A DNA stretch of 64,000 bases. Source: Stappia sp. (GTDB lineage: Bacteria > Pseudomonadota > Alphaproteobacteria > Rhizobiales > Stappiaceae). Shown here piece by piece: positions 9,651-19,178 of the stretch (the first letter of the stretch is position 1; every line of letters begins with the position of its first letter). The stretch is taken from NCBI GenBank assembly GCA_002722295.1, contig PBLF01000005.1, positions 165,122-229,121 of the forward strand. The letters run 5' to 3'. Below the pieces are notes generated by a model. It saw nothing but the letters and a program-made list of their open reading frames with translations. It was not told the origin of the DNA and did not search any database. The position numbers and the translations under genes were made by a program.

Positions 9651-9677
9651 GCTGACAGCGCCTATCGACGAAACGCG

Positions 9678-9705
9678 AAAGGGCGGCCCCGGGGCCGCCC
9701 TTTTT
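9678..9705. terminator. bidirectional terminator between prfB and phnE
   Basis: AAAGGGCGGCC, four-base loop CCGG, GGCCGCCCTTTTT. It has a T run on the plus strand and AAA on the other side, so it can serve the convergent genes prfB (+) and phnE (-). Confidence 0.85.
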
Positions 9706-9726
9706 GCATCAATGTGGTGTGTGTCC

Positions 9727-10554
9727 TCAGACCAGGAGCTTGCGCAGGCGCGAGGAGATCATGTCGATCACCGAGACGGTGACCACCATGACGATGATGA
9801 TTGCGCTGGCCTCCTCGAAGCGGAATCCCTTGAACGCCTCGTTGAAGGTGAAGCCGATGCCGCCGGCTCCGACGATGCCGAGCACGGTGGCCGAGCGCAC
9901 ATTGGTCTCGAAGCGGTAGAGCGAGAAGCTCGACCACAGCGGAATGACCTGCGGGATGACGCCGTAGACGATCTCCTGAAGCCGCGTGGCGCCGGTGGTT
10001 CGGATGCCTTCCACCGGACGGTGGTCGATGGCCTCGACCGCTTCGGAGAAGAGCTTCGAGACGATGCCGAGATTGTGCACGAAGATGGCGAGCACGCCGG
10101 GCAGGGGGCCGAGACCGACCACGGCCACGAAGAGCACGGCGAACACCAGGTCGTTGATGGCACGGCTCGCGTCCATCAGCCGGCGCATGGGGAAGACCAC
10201 CCAGGCGGGGGCGATGTTGGACGAGGCCAGCAGGGCGAGCGGCGCGCCGAAGATGATGGCGAGCACCGTGCCCCAGAGGGCGATCTGAACCGTCTCGATC
10301 ATCTTGCGGATGTAGAGCGGAAGGTTGGAAAAGTCGGGCGCGAGGAACTGGGCGACCATGCTCGACAGGAAGTCGTTGCCCTGGAACAGTCGCGTCCAGT
10401 TGTTCATCTCGGTCGGATACCAGGACAGGCCGAGCAGAAGCGCGATCACGCCAAGCACCAGTGCCGTGCCAAGCAGGCTCGACCATTGCGGGCGCAGGGC
10501 GGCGAGGACAGCCGGGGAGGGCGCGGCGGCTGAGGGGGCGGGATGCGCGTGCAT
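9727..10554 (-). CDS. phnE: phosphonate ABC transporter permease PhnE
   Basis: Inner-membrane permease (275 aa) of a phosphonate/phosphate-ester importer. It has one N-terminal transmembrane segment, then a binding-protein-dependent transport domain with about five membrane segments and an EAA-type loop (VEGIRTTGATRLQEI) that docks the ATPase. Third gene of phnC-phnD-phnE, separated from phnD by a 130-base gap with hairpins. Only one permease gene is present, so it presumably acts as a homodimer. No C-P lyase or phosphonatase gene lies nearby, so the true substrate (phosphonate, phosphite or phosphate) cannot be told from context. Confidence 0.9.
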   Translation of the reverse strand: MHAHPAPSAAAPSPAVLAALRPQWSSLLGTALVLGVIALLLGLSWYPTEMNNWTRLFQGNDFLSSMVAQFLAPDFSNLPLYIRKMIETVQIALWGTVLAIIFGAPLALLASSNIAPAWVVFPMRRLMDASRAINDLVFAVLFVAVVGLGPLPGVLAIFVHNLGIVSKLFSEAVEAIDHRPVEGIRTTGATRLQEIVYGVIPQVIPLWSSFSLYRFETNVRSATVLGIVGAGGIGFTFNEAFKGFRFEEASAIIIVMVVTVSVIDMISSRLRKLLV

Positions 10555-10601
10555 GGCTGTGTCGTGTCCTTGTGGTCGGTCCGAAGGCGGGCCGGACGGG
10601 C

Positions 10602-10670
10602 GGAACGGCCCGTAAGGGGCCGTTTCCGTGTCGCAAGAGAAACGGCGCGATCCGCAAGGGACCGCGCCGC
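10602..10670 (-). other. two hairpins between phnD and phnE
   Basis: A GGAACGGCC/GGCCGTTTCC stem (10602-10627, one bulge) and a GGCGCG/CGCGCC stem (10646-10670) lie directly after phnD. Without a T run they look like 3'-end stabilisers, which would let the binding protein be made in excess over the permease, as is common for ABC importers. Inference from position. Confidence 0.45.
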
Positions 10671-10684
10671 GAGGGAATGCGGGA

Positions 10685-11692
10685 TCAGTAGCCGCCTTCG
10701 CCGACGATCCTGGCCTGGGCGGCCAGATCGGCGAGGAGCGCGTCGGCGGCCTTGATGGCCTCCGCGTCGTTGGCGGCCTCGGCCTTCAGCTTGGCCTTGA
10801 ACGCCTCGATCTGGCGCACGTCGAGAAGCTGGGCGTTGGAGGAGGCGAGGAATGGGCCCCAGCCGTCGGAGAGATTGGCGAGCACCGCGCGCTCACGCTT
10901 GACCTTCTCCATGTCGCCGAAACGGCCGTACTGCATGAAGAAGTAGTAGATCTTCTCCTTGGCGGCCTTCGGCAGGTCGGCGCGCCAGACCATCGGGTCG
11001 GAGGGGATCAGCGGCGAGCGCCAGATTTCCTTGATCTGGGCGGCGGCGTCCGGGTTGGACTTGGCGAGGCGGGCGTAGATGGACTCGGTGTTGTTGGTCG
11101 CGACGTCCACCTGGCCGGCGGCCACGGCAAGGGCGTTGCCCTCGTGGTTGGACGCGGTGACGCGCGCGAAGCACTCTTCCGGCGTCTTGCCGTTCAGCGC
11201 CCACACATAGTAGCCCGGGATCGCGTAGCCCGAGGTGGAGTTGGGATCGCCGTTGCCGAAGGTCAGCGTCTTGTCGCACTTCAGCACGTCGTCGAGCGAG
11301 TTGAGCGGGCTGTCCTTCTGGGTGATGAGCAGCGAGTAGTAGCCGCGCTCGCCGTTGTCCTTGATGGTCTGGGCGAAGACCTCGCCGCCGGCCTTGTCCA
11401 CGGCCTGGATGGCGGACTTGTTGCCGAACCAGGCAACGTCGACCTGCTTGGCGCCCATGCCGGCGATCACGCCCGCGTAGTCGGAGGCGAAGAACGGCTT
11501 CACCTCGACGCCGAGGGAGGCGGACATGTCATCGAGGAAGGGCTTGAAGTTTTCCTCGAGCACCGAGGCGCTCTCGGTCGAGATGATGCCGAAATTGATG
11601 ACGGACGGCATCTGGCCGGCGTCCTGGGCGAAGGCGGGGCCGGTCGTGACGGTCATGGCGAGCGTCGCGGCCGCGAGAACGGTCTTCAGCAT
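10685..11692 (-). CDS. phnD: phosphonate-type periplasmic substrate-binding protein
   Basis: Periplasmic solute-binding protein (335 aa) feeding the PhnC/PhnE importer. The ATG at 11692 has AGGAG at ideal spacing. An Sec signal peptide ends at AFA-QD about residue 22. The PhnD/SsuA/transferrin-like fold starts at INFGIISTE. It contains the STSGYAIPGYY segment typical of PhnD-type proteins, where Ser/Thr residues bind the phosphonate or phosphate oxyanion. An open frame extends upstream but has no similarity and would bury the signal peptide. Confidence 0.9.
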   Translation of the reverse strand: MLKTVLAAATLAMTVTTGPAFAQDAGQMPSVINFGIISTESASVLEENFKPFLDDMSASLGVEVKPFFASDYAGVIAGMGAKQVDVAWFGNKSAIQAVDKAGGEVFAQTIKDNGERGYYSLLITQKDSPLNSLDDVLKCDKTLTFGNGDPNSTSGYAIPGYYVWALNGKTPEECFARVTASNHEGNALAVAAGQVDVATNNTESIYARLAKSNPDAAAQIKEIWRSPLIPSDPMVWRADLPKAAKEKIYYFFMQYGRFGDMEKVKRERAVLANLSDGWGPFLASSNAQLLDVRQIEAFKAKLKAEAANDAEAIKAADALLADLAAQARIVGEGGY

Positions 11693-11766
11693 GTGGGGCT
11701 CCTGGGTTTCAAGTCGCTTGGGATAGAGGTCGCTGGCGTTTGTGCCGCTCTTGTTGGGATCCGCGC

Positions 11767-12633
11767 TCAGGCGCTCGTGGCGGCTGCGATGCGGTCCGGA
11801 AATGCGGGCGCGCTTGGCGTGGCGCCATGCGCGGTGCCGGCGTGCGCCGGAACGGGAATGTCCGTGTCCGACAGGCTTTCGCTGTCGTAGAGGTCGGAAA
11901 GGGTGGCGCGGTCGATGCCGGAGGCCGGGCCGTCGTAGACGAGTTCTCCCGCCTTCAGCGCCACGATGCGCCGGCAATGGCGGAAGGCGTGATCGATCTG
12001 GTGCAGGGAGACGACCACGGTCACGCCGTCCTCGCGGTTGATGCGCGACAGGGTCTCCATCACCGTGTCGGCGGAGGCGGGGTCCAGCGAGGCGATGGGC
12101 TCGTCGGCGAGGATGAGGCGGGCTTCCTGGGTCAGCGTGCGCGCGATCGCGGCGCGCTGCTGCTGGCCGCCTGAAAGCCGCGAGGCGCGGCGGCGGGCGA
12201 AATCGACGATGCCGACCCGCTCCAGGGCCGACAGGGCGCGGATCCGGTCCGATCGCGTGAACAGGCCGAGGGTGCCGCGCCAGGCCGGCGTCTTGCCGAG
12301 GCGGCCGGCCAGGACATTGGCAAGCACGCTCAGCCGGTTGACGAGATTGAACTGCTGGAAGACGACACCGACGTCCCGGCGCAGACGGCGTGCATCGCCC
12401 GTCCGCCGCCCGTCGCGCTGCACGTCACGGCCCAGAAGCGACAGGGTGCTCGACGCGCCCCGGTCGATGGTCTCGAGGCCGCACAACAGGCGCAGCAGGG
12501 TCGACTTGCCGGAGCCGGACGCGCCGATGAGCGCCACCATCTCTCCCTCGGCGACCGAAAAGGAAACGTTCCGAAGCACGGGCTTGCCGCGCTCGAACGT
12601 CTTCGAGACCGATCTGACTTCAATCGCTGACAT
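11767..12633 (-). CDS. phnC: phosphonate ABC transporter ATP-binding protein
   Basis: Cytoplasmic ATPase (288 aa) powering the PhnD/PhnE importer. Walker A is GASGSGKST (about 37-45), the Q-loop is VFQQFN, the signature LSGGQQQR and Walker B LILADEP, with the switch His in VVSLHQID. A proline- and alanine-rich C-terminal extension of about 30 residues is not part of the fold. First gene of the operon; phnD follows after about 75 bases. A weak Pho-box-like direct repeat lies upstream. Confidence 0.93.
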   Translation of the reverse strand: MSAIEVRSVSKTFERGKPVLRNVSFSVAEGEMVALIGASGSGKSTLLRLLCGLETIDRGASSTLSLLGRDVQRDGRRTGDARRLRRDVGVVFQQFNLVNRLSVLANVLAGRLGKTPAWRGTLGLFTRSDRIRALSALERVGIVDFARRRASRLSGGQQQRAAIARTLTQEARLILADEPIASLDPASADTVMETLSRINREDGVTVVVSLHQIDHAFRHCRRIVALKAGELVYDGPASGIDRATLSDLYDSESLSDTDIPVPAHAGTAHGATPSAPAFPDRIAAATSA

Positions 12634-12673
12634 CGTCCGTGCCCTCCTTGCACGGTCCGGTTAGGCGGACTGT

Positions 12674-12691
12674 GTTTCAGGCACATGACGA
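12674..12691 (-). promoter_or_regulatory. weak Pho-box-like element upstream of phnC
   Basis: On the minus strand TCGTCAT-N4-CTGAAAC resembles the alphaproteobacterial PhoB box CTGTCAT-N4-CTGTCAT, matching 9 of 14 positions, about 40 bases before phnC. Position and function fit, but the match is weak. Confidence 0.25.
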
Positions 12692-12733
12692 TTGGCGTTT
12701 TTCGCGAGGGAGGACTTGCCCCGGATCACATGC

Positions 12734-12763
12734 AAAAACGCCCCGGATGCGAGGTCCGGGGCG
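12734..12763 (-). terminator. rho-independent terminator of the M23 peptidase gene
   Basis: Perfect nine-base stem CGCCCCGGA/TCCGGGGCG (12739-12747, 12755-12763) followed on the minus strand by five T residues. It lies about 35 bases past the peptidase stop. Confidence 0.85.
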
Positions 12764-12798
12764 CAAGAAACGGGATCGGGTGGCAGCGTTTGCCGGGA

Positions 12799-14199
12799 TC
12801 AGTTGCGCAGCAGGGGGGAGAGCTTCCTGCCGGCCTTGATGAAAGGCATGGGATCCATCGGGCGGTCGTTGATGCGCACTTCGTAGTGCAGGTGCGGACC
12901 GGTGGAGCGGCCCGTTGAGCCGACGTAGCCGATGGTCTCGCCGAGGTCGACCGTTTCGCCCTTGGTGACCGAAACGCGGCTCATGTGGGCGAATCGCGTG
13001 GTGACGCCGCTGGGGTGTTCGATCTCGACCGACTTTCCGTAGCCGCCGTTGCGCCCGGCGAAGACGACCTTGCCGGGGGCCGGGGCCTTGATGGTGGTGC
13101 CGGTGGCGCCACGGAAATCGAGCCCGGTGTGCATGGCCATGCGGCCAAGGAAGGGATCGAGGCGCGGACCGAAGCCCGAGGAGGTGGCGGCGCCCGAAAG
13201 CGGGGCGGCCAGAGGAATGCCGCGCGCGGCGGTCTTCACAGTCTCGAGCCGCTCCAGCGCGGAGCTTGCCCGGTCCAGTCGCTTGTCGAATCCGACGTCG
13301 CCAAGCGGCACGAAGGGGCCGCCGAGCCCGCCCCTGGCGGTGCCCGCGAGCTTGAGACCCAGGGTGTCGGCGGCGGTCGTGATGGTCTTCGCGTCCCGCT
13401 CGGCGGTGACGGCGATGACGTCGAGCGCCATGGTGGTCTCGTCGTCCATGCGCGCGAGCGTCGCGTTCATGTCTTCCAGAAGGTCGGTGCGCTGATCGGT
13501 CGGTGCCGTCGCGCGGGCCGGCGTGGCATCGGCGCTTGCGCTGTCCTCGCCAAGGTCGCGCAGCGGCCGCGCGGGATGACCGGCGGCCTGGGCCGCGGCC
13601 GCCGCGGCGGCGGGCCCGTAGTCGCTCTTGGTGCCGCGCAGGCTGAGAACCGGCGAAATCTCGATGGGCTCGGGCGTGCCGCCGATGGCGGGCGGCGCGT
13701 CGGAGGCCGACGTGTCCATGGCGAGCTGCGGCGCGTCGATTTCCGGCTTCGCGGGGGGCAGGGGGCTTGCCGTGGCGACCCGGATGCCGGTGCGCGCGGC
13801 CCGGGCGATCAGACGGGCCACGTCGGCCTGGCGCTGGTCGAGATCGCGCTGACGGGCGACGACCTCCTCGATCTGCTCGTCGATGGAGCGCTTTTCCAGA
13901 ACCCGGCGGCTGGTGAGCTGGTCGATGCGCGAGCGCAGCGAGGAAATCCGGTCTTCGTAGGAGAGCTGCATCTCGGCCTGGCGCTCGGCCGAGGCCTGGA
14001 TGATGTCGTCGCGCAGAACCAGGTAGGCGGTGGCGCCGACATACCCAAGGGCGAGGGCGAGTCCGCAGACGGTGCCGACACCCGCCAGCCAGGGCGAAAT
14101 GGTGAAGCTGCGCACGTTGTCACCCCGGGCAATAATGACCCGATGCGGCTCCTTGCGCCTGCCAAACTCACGCGAGGGATAGTCACCGTGTCCCGTCAT
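12799..14199 (-). CDS. LytM-type M23 metallopeptidase, membrane-anchored with coiled coil
   Basis: Putative peptidoglycan endopeptidase or amidase activator of 466 aa. A short cytoplasmic tail is followed by one transmembrane segment (about 36-60) and a periplasmic coiled coil (about 70-135). Then come a low-complexity linker and a C-terminal M23 domain with H357-x3-D361 and HLH (436-438), which are the expected zinc and catalytic residues. Because those residues are intact, it may be an active enzyme rather than a degenerate EnvC/NlpD-type activator. It stands alone between phnC and the DUF455 gene with its own terminator. The AT-rich upstream stretch contains a TTAACC half-site. Confidence 0.88.
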   Translation of the reverse strand: MTGHGDYPSREFGRRKEPHRVIIARGDNVRSFTISPWLAGVGTVCGLALALGYVGATAYLVLRDDIIQASAERQAEMQLSYEDRISSLRSRIDQLTSRRVLEKRSIDEQIEEVVARQRDLDQRQADVARLIARAARTGIRVATASPLPPAKPEIDAPQLAMDTSASDAPPAIGGTPEPIEISPVLSLRGTKSDYGPAAAAAAAQAAGHPARPLRDLGEDSASADATPARATAPTDQRTDLLEDMNATLARMDDETTMALDVIAVTAERDAKTITTAADTLGLKLAGTARGGLGGPFVPLGDVGFDKRLDRASSALERLETVKTAARGIPLAAPLSGAATSSGFGPRLDPFLGRMAMHTGLDFRGATGTTIKAPAPGKVVFAGRNGGYGKSVEIEHPSGVTTRFAHMSRVSVTKGETVDLGETIGYVGSTGRSTGPHLHYEVRINDRPMDPMPFIKAGRKLSPLLRN

Positions 14200-14327
14200 T
14201 ACTCTCCGGACCCGTTTTCCGTCGGAAGCGCCACAACACGGCGCTCCAAAAACACGTCCCGATTAGAAGGGATTAAGGTTAACAAAAACTAATCACCTCG
14301 CATTTCGATAGCCGGAAATGCCGAGGG

Positions 14328-15179
14328 TCAGCCAACGAGACGGGCAAGCGGCCTGTAGAAGCCGGGTGTCAGGCCGGCCTCGGAGCGGGCCCTGTCGTTG
14401 AAGGGAGGCTTGAGTCCGCCGCGAAAATGGGTGCGCACCAGCGCCTGGAAGCGGGGCTCGGGGTCCGTGCGCTCTCGGTCGCAGAGAAAGCGGAACCATT
14501 TCGCGCCGAAGGCGACATGATGCTTCTCGTCGCGATAGATGATCTCGAGAATCGCTGCCGTGTCATCATCGCCCACGGCGCGGGCCTTCTCGATCATCGG
14601 CGGGGAGATGTCGAGGCCGCGCGCCTCGAGCACCAGCGGGATGACGGCTAGGCGGGCGGCAAGGTCGTCGCCGGCGCTTTCCGCGGCCTCCCACAGCCCG
14701 TGATGGGCGGGCAGGGCGCCATAATGCGAGCCGAGCAGGCCGAGCCGGTGGCGCAGCAGCGAGAAATGCTTGGCTTCCTCCAGGCCCACCCGCACCCAGT
14801 CGTCGAAGAAGGAACGCGGCAGCGGCCAGTGCGCGAAGCGGCCCACCATGTCCCAGGTGAGATCCACGGCGTTGAGCTCGATATGGGCGAGCGAGTGCAG
14901 CAGCGCGACCCGTCCGGCGGTCCCGCCGACAGCGCGCCTGGGCATCTCGCGCGGGGGCAGCAGAACGGGTTCGTCCGGCCGGCCCGGCTGGTCAGGCATG
15001 GGCGTTGCCCCCATGCGCCGGCGCAGCGACAGGCCGCGCCGGAACCATGCGCGCGCGGTGGCGTGTGCGACCCGGATCTTCTCGTCGAGATCCGGCGTTT
15101 CGACGATCCGGCGCGCGCCGTCGGCGAGCGAGGGCGGCAGGTCGCCGGCCGTGTCGGCATGTGTGGGGGAAACGACCAA
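14328..15179 (-). CDS. DUF455 ferritin-like domain protein
   Basis: A 283-aa cytoplasmic protein of the DUF455 family, related to ferritin-like four-helix proteins and to MiaE-type diiron enzymes. The likely start is TTG at 15179; no ATG occurs in frame near the conserved N-terminus, and the longer open frame upstream runs antisense to bcp. Candidate diiron ligands are in HIELNAVDL, EEAKHFSLL, EARGLD and DEKHHVAFG. The function is unknown; an oxidase or hydroxylase role is inferred only from the fold. The peroxiredoxin bcp lies 53 bases upstream on the same strand, which would fit an oxidative-stress role. Confidence 0.82.
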   Translation of the reverse strand: MVVSPTHADTAGDLPPSLADGARRIVETPDLDEKIRVAHATARAWFRRGLSLRRRMGATPMPDQPGRPDEPVLLPPREMPRRAVGGTAGRVALLHSLAHIELNAVDLTWDMVGRFAHWPLPRSFFDDWVRVGLEEAKHFSLLRHRLGLLGSHYGALPAHHGLWEAAESAGDDLAARLAVIPLVLEARGLDISPPMIEKARAVGDDDTAAILEIIYRDEKHHVAFGAKWFRFLCDRERTDPEPRFQALVRTHFRGGLKPPFNDRARSEAGLTPGFYRPLARLVG

Positions 15180-15232
15180 GGCTTTCTCTGTCCGCTTGTT
15201 CCGCCGAAAAGGAAAGAGGTGACGCGCGGGGC

Positions 15233-15703
15233 TCAGCCCAGTTCGCGCACCGCCTCCAGCACCGCTTCCGCGTGGCCGGCGACCTTCACCTTGCGCCAGA
15301 TGGCGGCGATCCTGCCTTCGGCGTCGATGAGGAAGGTGGAGCGCTCGATGCCCATGTACTTGCGGCCGTACATGGATTTCTCGACCCACACGCCATAGCG
15401 ATTGGCGACGTCGGTGTCCGTGTCCGCGCCCAGCAGCACCTTCAGGTCGTGCTTGGCCTTGAACCTGTCGTGCTTCTCCGCCTTGTCGGGCGAAACGCCG
15501 ACGATGGTCGCGCCCGCTTCTTCGAAGCTGTCCGCGAGGCCGGAAAAGGCAATGGCCTCCTTCGTGCAGCCGGGCGTGTCGTCCTTGGGATAGAAGTAGA
15601 GGACAACCTTGCGGCCCTTGAGTGCCGAAAGGGACACCCGTCCGCCACCGTCGGCGGCGAGGTCGAAGTCGGGGGCGGGGCTGCCAACGGTCAGTTCGGA
15701 CAT
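15233..15703 (-). CDS. bcp: thioredoxin-dependent thiol peroxidase (Bcp/PrxQ type)
   Basis: A 156-aa AhpC/TSA-fold peroxiredoxin reducing H2O2 and organic peroxides. The peroxidatic cysteine is C46 in DDTPGCTKEA. C46 is the only cysteine in the protein. The resolving cysteine that E. coli Bcp carries five residues later is replaced, so this is a one-Cys enzyme needing an external thiol to resolve the sulfenic acid. Probably co-transcribed with the DUF455 gene and divergent from the AsmA-like gene, with about 80 bases between. Confidence 0.94.
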   Translation of the reverse strand: MSELTVGSPAPDFDLAADGGGRVSLSALKGRKVVLYFYPKDDTPGCTKEAIAFSGLADSFEEAGATIVGVSPDKAEKHDRFKAKHDLKVLLGADTDTDVANRYGVWVEKSMYGRKYMGIERSTFLIDAEGRIAAIWRKVKVAGHAEAVLEAVRELG

Positions 15704-15786
15704 TTTGCCATCCTTTGGTCACCGGAGAAGGGAAGACTCGCGCTTTGCGAGTCGCATCATGAATACGGACGCGACCGGCCTGCCGG

Positions 15787-18700
15787 ATGCCATACTGGGC
15801 ATATTCGAATCGGTGCCGGTCGGCGCCAGACGTCCCGGGGACAGATACACTGTTAAAACGGCTGATCCACCGCAACAAGCCCTTGCGGGATACCCTGCGC
15901 ACACGCCGGAGGCGGCGGGTTCTGCGCGGATTCGGCTGGCTTGCCGTGCTGCTCGCGATTCTCGCCGGCGTGGGCGTCGTGATCGCGCTGCAGGGGCCGC
16001 TTTCGGTGGGATATCTCGCGCGCGCGGTGGAGGCGCGCATCTCCAGCGACCGCACGCAGGTGACCATCGGCGCCGCGACGCTGGACTTTTCCGAAGGCTT
16101 TCCGGCGCGCATCGAACTGCTGAACGTGACCATGGAGGCCGAAGGCGACGTGCCGATCGCGGTCGTGGTTCCGCGCATCACCGCGCCGCTCGACGTCGGC
16201 GCGGCGCTGACCGGCCATGTGGCCGTGTCCGAGGTGGTGCTGGAGCAGCCGCGCCTCACCGTGCACCCGGTCGCCGGCGGAACGTCCGAGATCCCGGACA
16301 TGGACCAGCTTTCGCTCGCCGCCGACAGCTTCGCCCGCCTGGCTCTGGAACATCTGGCGGAACGCACCATCCACCGTATCGAACTCGTTTCGGCGGAACT
16401 CGTCTCCGAAGGCGAGGAAACCTACCGGATGCGCGGCATCGACGCGGAGCTGACCCGCGAGGGCGACGAAATCCTGACCGTGCGCGCCGAAATCGCGGGG
16501 CGGCTGGGCCGCTGGCGGGTGGGCGCACGACGCAGCGTCGACCCCGACACCGGCGCGCGCCTGATCCGTCTCGACATCGACGACGTGACGCTCGGCGAAT
16601 TCCTGCCGGTGGACACCGACATCCGCACGGGCAAGGGGCTCGGCGTTCCCGTCGACTTGCGGCTGGAAACCGAACTCGACAACGCCGGTGCCTTCAAGGC
16701 GACACGCCTCAGCACGGTCGTCTCGCCCGGCTGGGTGAACACCGGCCGCACCATCGTGGCCTTCGACCGCATCGACGTGCAGGTGCAATGGCTCGCGGGA
16801 GCGCCTGGCTTCCAGATCGCGCCCTCGTATTACACGCGCGGCAGGACGGTCATCCCCTTCGAGGGGGTGGTCGAGCCGCCGCGTGACTGGCAGGAGCGCT
16901 GGTCGTTCCGCATTGTTTCGCGGGGGGCGGAGATCGGGCCGAGCGACGTCCCCGGACCGCCCTACGAGATGGAATACCTTGTCGTCGAGGGCGATGCCGA
17001 CCCGGTCGCGCGCGAACTCGGTTTCGACCGGATCACGCTGCGCTCGGGCACGGCGAACCTGGACGGCGCCGGATCCCTGAAGCTTGCCGAGGACGGTCCC
17101 TATCTGGCGCTGGCGATGGAGAGCGGGCCGATGGCGGTCGCCACGCTCAAGCGCCTGTGGCCGATCACGATGGTGCCGCCGGCGCGCGCCTGGGTGATCG
17201 AGCATGTGATCGACGGGCGTGTCGACGGTGGACGCGCCACCGTGGCGCTGACCCCGCCGGCCTTCGACGTTTCCGATCCGAGGCCGGGCTGGTCGGGCAA
17301 TGACGTCAACGTTGACATCGACCTCTCCGACCTGACGCTCAAGACGATCGGCACGGTGCCGATCGTCCAGCGGCTCGGCGGCAAGGTCGAACTCAAGGAC
17401 GAAATCCTGAGCGTCACCGCGAAGGACGGGATCGTGGCGGCGCGCGCGGGCGAGCAGCTCACGCTGCCAGGGGCGACCTTCTCCATCCCCGACGTGCGCA
17501 AGCACGGCGACAAGACCGGCGTGCTTTCACTCGATCTCGACGGTCCGGCGGCCTCGGTCGCGACGGTGCTCGACGCGAAGCCGCTCAACGTCCTGTCGGA
17601 ACGGGGGCTTTCTCCGGACGGCATCTCCGGCTCCGCGAGTGTCACGCTCGACGCGCGCTTTCCGCTGGTGCGGGAGCTTTCCCTGGAGGATGTGGCGTGG
17701 AAGCTCTCGGGCAATGTCCGGAACTTCTCCAGCGACAAGCCCATCCAGGGCAACACGATCAGCGCCGCCGACCTGACCTTCGACGTGGACGCAAGCCGGC
17801 TCGAACTCAAGGGCAAGGGGCGTCTTGACGGTCTGCCCGCCGATCTCGATCTCGTCCTGCCGCTCGGTGACGGAACGGATGCGGTCGCCGCGCGCCAGGG
17901 CGTGGTGCTCAATGCCACGGCCGACCAGCTTGCCAAGCGTGGCATCGACCTGCGCGAGTTCGTCAACGGGTCCATGCGCATGGCGGTCGACGAGAAGGAC
18001 GGTGGACAGTCCTTCGATATCGATCTGACGCGGGCGCGCATCGACCTGGCCCAGGTGGGCTGGACCAAGTCTCCCGGCGTCCCGGCGCGCGCGCACTTCA
18101 CCATGACCGAGAGCGGGGGCGCGCGCGAGATCCGGGGCTTCGAGTTCACCTCAGAGGGGGTCGAGATCACGGGAACGCTGTCGCTGGATGGCAAGGGCAA
18201 CCTGAAGCGGGCCCAGTTCAGCCGGTTTGCCTTGCGGCCCAGCGACGAGGCGACGCTCCGGGTGAGCCGCGACGGGCGGACCTATGTCGCCGACTTCCAG
18301 GCCCGCCGCTTCGACGCGCGGGGCCTGATCGCGAGCCTGACAGGAAGCGGGCGGGGCGGTGAGGACGGTTCCTCGTCCGCCGCCTTCCGTGTCAGCGCCG
18401 AGATCGACCAGATGACGGGCTTCAACAACGTCAGTCTGAACGGGGTCTCGTTGCGCATGACCTCCGCCGGTGGAGAGGTGCGCTCTCTTTCGGCGACCGG
18501 GCACACGAGCGCCAGCGGCACGTTCGAGTTCAATCTCACGCCCTCCGAGGGGCAGAGGGTCATGACCGGTGTCGTCGGCGACACCGGCGCCGTGCTGCGC
18601 TTCGCCAATCTCTACGACCGGATGCGTGGCGGCACGGGGCTCCTCAACATCACCATGGCCAAGGGAAACATCTGGAGCGGGAAGTTCCGGGTGAAACGGC

Positions 18701-19155
18701 TGGCGATCACCGAGGACCCGGCGATCCGCGCGCTGGCCCGCACGCGCGTGGTGGCCGAAGGCGATCCGCGCCGGCGTCAGGCGTTCGTCGGTTCCGAGCG
18801 CCAGGGCGAGGCGTCATTCAGCGCGCTCGATCTCACCTTCGTGCGCAACGGCGACCGGCTGGAGATCACCGAGGGAACGCTCACCGGCGCTACCGTGGGC
18901 GGCACCGTTTCGGGCTCCGTGAACATGGCCGAGCGGACGCTGGATCTGACCGGTACCTTCGTGCCGGCCTTCGCGCTCAACAACCTCTTCGCCAAGATCC
19001 CGATCCTGGGACTGGCGCTCGGCGGCGGGGCCGACGAGGGGCTGATCGGCGTCACCTACAAGGTGACGGGCGCGATCGGCGATCCGGTGCTGACGGTCAA
19101 TCCGGCCTCTGCAATCGCGCCGGGCATCTTCCGCAAGCTGTTCGAGTACCGCTGA
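15787..19155 (+). CDS. AsmA-like / DUF3971 envelope protein
   Basis: A 1122-aa protein anchored by one N-terminal transmembrane segment (about residues 47-75). It is followed by a very long beta-rich periplasmic region with DUF3971 and a C-terminal AsmA_2-type domain ending near FALNNLFAKIPILG. This architecture matches the AsmA/YhdP/TamB group, which forms hydrophobic grooves spanning the periplasm and moves phospholipids to the outer membrane. That role is inferred here. The start is uncertain: the ATG at 15787 has no clear ribosome-binding site, and a CTG/TTA region near 15850 just before the conserved part is an alternative. Divergent from bcp and convergent with tyrS. Confidence 0.85.
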   Translation: MPYWAYSNRCRSAPDVPGTDTLLKRLIHRNKPLRDTLRTRRRRRVLRGFGWLAVLLAILAGVGVVIALQGPLSVGYLARAVEARISSDRTQVTIGAATLDFSEGFPARIELLNVTMEAEGDVPIAVVVPRITAPLDVGAALTGHVAVSEVVLEQPRLTVHPVAGGTSEIPDMDQLSLAADSFARLALEHLAERTIHRIELVSAELVSEGEETYRMRGIDAELTREGDEILTVRAEIAGRLGRWRVGARRSVDPDTGARLIRLDIDDVTLGEFLPVDTDIRTGKGLGVPVDLRLETELDNAGAFKATRLSTVVSPGWVNTGRTIVAFDRIDVQVQWLAGAPGFQIAPSYYTRGRTVIPFEGVVEPPRDWQERWSFRIVSRGAEIGPSDVPGPPYEMEYLVVEGDADPVARELGFDRITLRSGTANLDGAGSLKLAEDGPYLALAMESGPMAVATLKRLWPITMVPPARAWVIEHVIDGRVDGGRATVALTPPAFDVSDPRPGWSGNDVNVDIDLSDLTLKTIGTVPIVQRLGGKVELKDEILSVTAKDGIVAARAGEQLTLPGATFSIPDVRKHGDKTGVLSLDLDGPAASVATVLDAKPLNVLSERGLSPDGISGSASVTLDARFPLVRELSLEDVAWKLSGNVRNFSSDKPIQGNTISAADLTFDVDASRLELKGKGRLDGLPADLDLVLPLGDGTDAVAARQGVVLNATADQLAKRGIDLREFVNGSMRMAVDEKDGGQSFDIDLTRARIDLAQVGWTKSPGVPARAHFTMTESGGAREIRGFEFTSEGVEITGTLSLDGKGNLKRAQFSRFALRPSDEATLRVSRDGRTYVADFQARRFDARGLIASLTGSGRGGEDGSSSAAFRVSAEIDQMTGFNNVSLNGVSLRMTSAGGEVRSLSATGHTSASGTFEFNLTPSEGQRVMTGVVGDTGAVLRFANLYDRMRGGTGLLNITMAKGNIWSGKFRVKRLAITEDPAIRALARTRVVAEGDPRRRQAFVGSERQGEASFSALDLTFVRNGDRLEITEGTLTGATVGGTVSGSVNMAERTLDLTGTFVPAFALNNLFAKIPILGLALGGGADEGLIGVTYKVTGAIGDPVLTVNPASAIAPGIFRKLFEYR

Positions 19156-19178
19156 CGCCGACACACCGTGCAAGCGAA

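Noticed and set aside
14328..16370. A 680-codon fusion of DUF455 with an upstream domain
   Set aside because: The extra N-terminal part is an alternative frame over bcp and the AsmA-like gene; DUF455 has a normal length from the TTG at 15179.
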